This document shows positions 5,594 to 7,137 of a DNA stretch of 7,137 nt, one piece after another. The translations under genes and the position numbers were made by a program. Below the pieces are notes generated by a model that did not search any database, was not told where the DNA came from, and worked only from the letters and a program-made list of their open reading frames with translations. Origin of the DNA: Planctomycetaceae bacterium (GTDB taxonomy: Bacteria > Planctomycetota > Planctomycetia > Pirellulales > Thermoguttaceae); NCBI GenBank assembly GCA_031267635.1, contig JAIRYX010000108.1, positions 1 to 7,137 of the forward strand, in the 5' to 3' direction. Position 1 is the first letter of the stretch, and each line of letters starts with the position of its first letter.

Positions 5594-6802
5594 ATGGTTA
5601 TTGAACAAGTCTATCCCAATAATGTAAGTCTTATGAATAATTGCGAAAATAAAACCGTTGCGATTCTCGGTGCGGGGCAGATGGGAATTGCTATTGCCGC
5701 AATATTTCTCCGGCAACGTTTTTCGGTCGTGTTATATGACACTTCTTCGACGGCGGTTGAGTCGGCACGTGACCGCACGGCAGCCGAACTCAAAATGCAG
5801 ATCGAGACAAATCTTGACGCGGCGTTGCGGTTGCTCGAATGTACCGACAATTTGCAGCCGATTTGTTCGGCGCTTTATGTTTTGGAAAGCGTAACTGAAA
5901 AAAAACGTGTCAAGGAAAAATTATATCGTCAGATTATGCCGCTGCTGAAAAACAACGCGATTTTGATGAGCAACACATCGACAATTTCCATCACCGAACT
6001 TGCGGAAACGCTGGAAAACACGTTGATTGAACGATTTTGCGGCTTTCATTTTTTTCATCCTGTTCGGTCGAGATCGTTGGTCGAAATCGTTCGCGGGAAC
6101 AAAACGTCGGCGTCAACAATTCAAAACGTGGAATCGCTCGCTCGCGCTATCGACAAAACATCAATCGCGGTCAACGACGGCGCGGGATTTCTGGTGAATC
6201 GTCTTCTTAACGCTTATTTATCCGGTGCGTTGCAGTTGCTGACCGAAGGCGGAACGATTCGTCAAATTGATACGGCGGCAGAGCGGTTTGGTATGGCGAT
6301 GGGACCGTTTCGCATTATGGACGAAATCGGTTTGGATGTTACATTACACGGCGGTTGGGTTCTTTACAAAGCGTTTCCCGACCGCGTTGAGCCGTCGCCG
6401 ATTTTGCTGGAATTGACACGATTAGGGTTTCTCGGACGCAAAACCGGGCGAGGATTTTATTGTTATAAATCAGCGGCAAAACATTCGGAAGTGTTGCAAC
6501 TTTCAACAAAAACGCCTAGTCTTTCAACTGCAGAGGTAATGACAATGTGGGATACGCCCGTAACCGACAACGCAGAATTGAACGCGATGATTGCCAAACA
6601 ATTCATCAATAAAAACAACGAGTCGGCAGAATCATTCACCAATGAAAAAATTCTCGCAAGAACAGTCGGCGAGATGTTCCATGAAGCTCAACGAATTTTA
6701 GATGACGGCGTTACTCATTCTTTGCGCGACCTTAAACTCGCCGCCGTTTTGGGACTTGGCTTTCCGCAACATCGCTGGAATAACGATTGCCGTTTAGTCT
6801 AA
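5594..6802 (+). CDS. 3-hydroxyacyl-CoA dehydrogenase (stand-alone FadB/FadJ C-terminal type)
   Basis: The enzyme should oxidise L-3-hydroxyacyl-CoA to 3-ketoacyl-CoA with NAD+, as in beta-oxidation or butyrate-type metabolism. The 402-residue product has a Rossmann domain with GAGQMG (26-31) and D49 ending strand 2, the serine motif SNTS (126-129), RFCGFHFFHPV (147-157) with catalytic H152, E164 in LVEIV, and VNRLL (201-205) with N202. The first helical C-terminal domain covers about 196-295 (GMAMGPFRIMDEIGLDV, GRKTGRGFYCY). A second, shorter one at about 345-397 includes DLKLAAVLGLGFPQHRW. This two-lobed arrangement matches the dehydrogenase half of FadB/FadJ, but no enoyl-CoA hydratase half is present: upstream sequence is non-coding. 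FFHPV replaces the commoner FFNPV. The start is uncertain: ATG 5594 has no good ribosome site, and ATG 5633 (M14) would begin seven codons before the first strand, as is usual. Confidence 0.93.
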   Translation: MVIEQVYPNNVSLMNNCENKTVAILGAGQMGIAIAAIFLRQRFSVVLYDTSSTAVESARDRTAAELKMQIETNLDAALRLLECTDNLQPICSALYVLESVTEKKRVKEKLYRQIMPLLKNNAILMSNTSTISITELAETLENTLIERFCGFHFFHPVRSRSLVEIVRGNKTSASTIQNVESLARAIDKTSIAVNDGAGFLVNRLLNAYLSGALQLLTEGGTIRQIDTAAERFGMAMGPFRIMDEIGLDVTLHGGWVLYKAFPDRVEPSPILLELTRLGFLGRKTGRGFYCYKSAAKHSEVLQLSTKTPSLSTAEVMTMWDTPVTDNAELNAMIAKQFINKNNESAESFTNEKILARTVGEMFHEAQRILDDGVTHSLRDLKLAAVLGLGFPQHRWNNDCRLV

Positions 6803-6891
6803 GGGAATTTCTAAAAACCTCTCCCAAGTATTCGTAAGCCCTTATTTTTTAATGGTCACGTTTGTTGAAAATGAGGTTTTTAGAAATTCCC
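6803..6891. repeat. 89-bp element with perfect 19-bp inverted ends, repeat family 3
   Basis: GGGAATTTCTAAAAACCTC at 6803-6821 is the exact reverse complement of 6873-6891, with 51 bases between. It starts at the very first base after the dehydrogenase stop codon (6800-6802). Related ends occur at 7018-7031 and, on the other strand, at 927-944. It may fold as a long hairpin in the transcript and act as a 3' stabiliser or terminator, though no T-run follows. It may instead be a small mobile element inserted at the gene end. Confidence 0.65.
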
Positions 6892-6907
6892 CTAATTCTA
6901 TAATCAG

Positions 6908-6948
6908 CGCTCATGTTACGCCTGAGCGAGATTAACATTCAGGAAACG
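6908..6948. repeat. Dispersed repeat family 2, copy B, with hairpin
   Basis: CGCTCATG (6908-6915) and CCTGAGCG (6921-6928) form a stem with seven of eight pairs around TTACG, the same loop as copy A. Positions 6910-6948 match 5264-5300, including ATTAACATTC and GAAACG. One stem base differs between copies (CATGAG versus CCTGAG), and this copy gains outer pairs that copy A lacks. It ends one base before a family 1 copy. Confidence 0.65.
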
Positions 6949-6949
6949 T

Positions 6950-7000
6950 CTATTCAGTCGCCCACACCAAATAAATCCGTACAGGAGAACGGAATAGTTA
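6950..7000. repeat. Dispersed repeat family 1, copy C
   Basis: Positions 6950-6984 match 736-770 at 31 of 35 bases. The left end reads CTATTCAG and the right end GAATAGTTAC (6992-7001 region), so CTATTC (6950-6955) and GAATAG (6992-6997) are inverted. The right end matches the reverse complement of GTAACTATTC, the left end of the other copies. This makes it a roughly 50-bp element with the same kind of ends as 4346-4435. Confidence 0.6.
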
Positions 7001-7018
7001 CCGTCAATTTTACCGAAG

Positions 7019-7045
7019 GGAACTTCTAAAACGGAAGTTCCTTTT
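7019..7045 (+). terminator. Possible intrinsic terminator; stem overlaps a family 3 repeat
   Basis: GGAACTTC (7019-7026) and GAAGTTCC (7034-7041) form a perfect eight-pair stem with a seven-base loop, followed by TTTT (7042-7045) on the forward strand. The stem is only half G+C and the T-run short, so termination strength is doubtful. It is about 215 bases beyond the dehydrogenase stop. The left arm and loop, AAGGGAACTTCTAAAAC, match the family 3 end at 6801-6817, so it is also a repeat copy. From 7046 to the right edge is AT-rich sequence with no gene that I can see. Confidence 0.4.
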
Positions 7046-7137
7046 CAATCAAACAAGAGTTTCCACTGTAAGTTATTGATACTTTAGTATTTACGTCAAT
7101 TTTTTGTTTTTGATTTATTGGCTACATTTTTTAGTTT

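Noticed and set aside
1..7137. CRISPR array, tRNA, rRNA, transposase, toxin-antitoxin or phage genes
   Set aside because: None seen on either strand: the repeats are few, unevenly spaced and palindromic instead of regularly spaced, and no frame carries matching protein motifs.

Overview
The window most likely comes from the chromosome of a fairly AT-rich member of the Planctomycetota. The main clue is the gene running off the left edge. Its reverse-strand product carries an N-terminal LEPR-XLL-type motif (core L-E-N-R-F-L-L-S), a hallmark of large exported planctomycete proteins. The stand-alone FadB/FadJ-like dehydrogenase and the AccD fit that placement without proving it. Coding stretches look clearly richer in G+C than the AT-rich spacers (judged by eye, not computed).

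Layout, left to right. Positions 1-681 (-) hold the first 227 codons of a surface or exported protein with a Calx-beta-like segment; it is cut by the window edge. Positions 948-2758 (-) hold a two-gene unit: a 183-residue membrane protein of unknown function, then 17 bases later an ApbE-type FAD:protein FMN transferase with an N-terminal membrane anchor. Positions 2759-3314 are an AT-rich spacer with a roughly 111-bp element bounded by a perfect 17-bp inverted repeat. Positions 3315-4151 (-) hold accD, the beta subunit of acetyl-CoA carboxylase carboxyltransferase. A 522-base divergent spacer separates it from ispF (4674-5228, +) of the non-mevalonate isoprenoid pathway. After a 365-base spacer with two hairpins comes a 402-codon 3-hydroxyacyl-CoA dehydrogenase (5594-6802, +). 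The last 335 bases are non-coding and packed with repeats.

The genes are ordinary housekeeping and envelope functions: fatty acid synthesis (accD), fatty acyl-CoA oxidation or related metabolism (dehydrogenase), isoprenoids (ispF) and extracytoplasmic flavoprotein maturation (apbE). They do not form one pathway, and I see no defence system, CRISPR array, phage, transposase, tRNA or rRNA.

The least ordinary content is in the spacers. At least three families of short repeats recur here: one sharing GTAACTATTCAG, one sharing CTCATGTTACGC...ATTAACATTC, and one sharing AAGGGAAYTTCTAAAA. Several have inverted ends like tiny non-autonomous elements, two copies lie within a few bases of a stop codon, and copies of all three are stacked within about 240 bases at the right end. 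These dispersed palindromic repeats are the best candidate for something undescribed. The window shows no enzyme that would move them.
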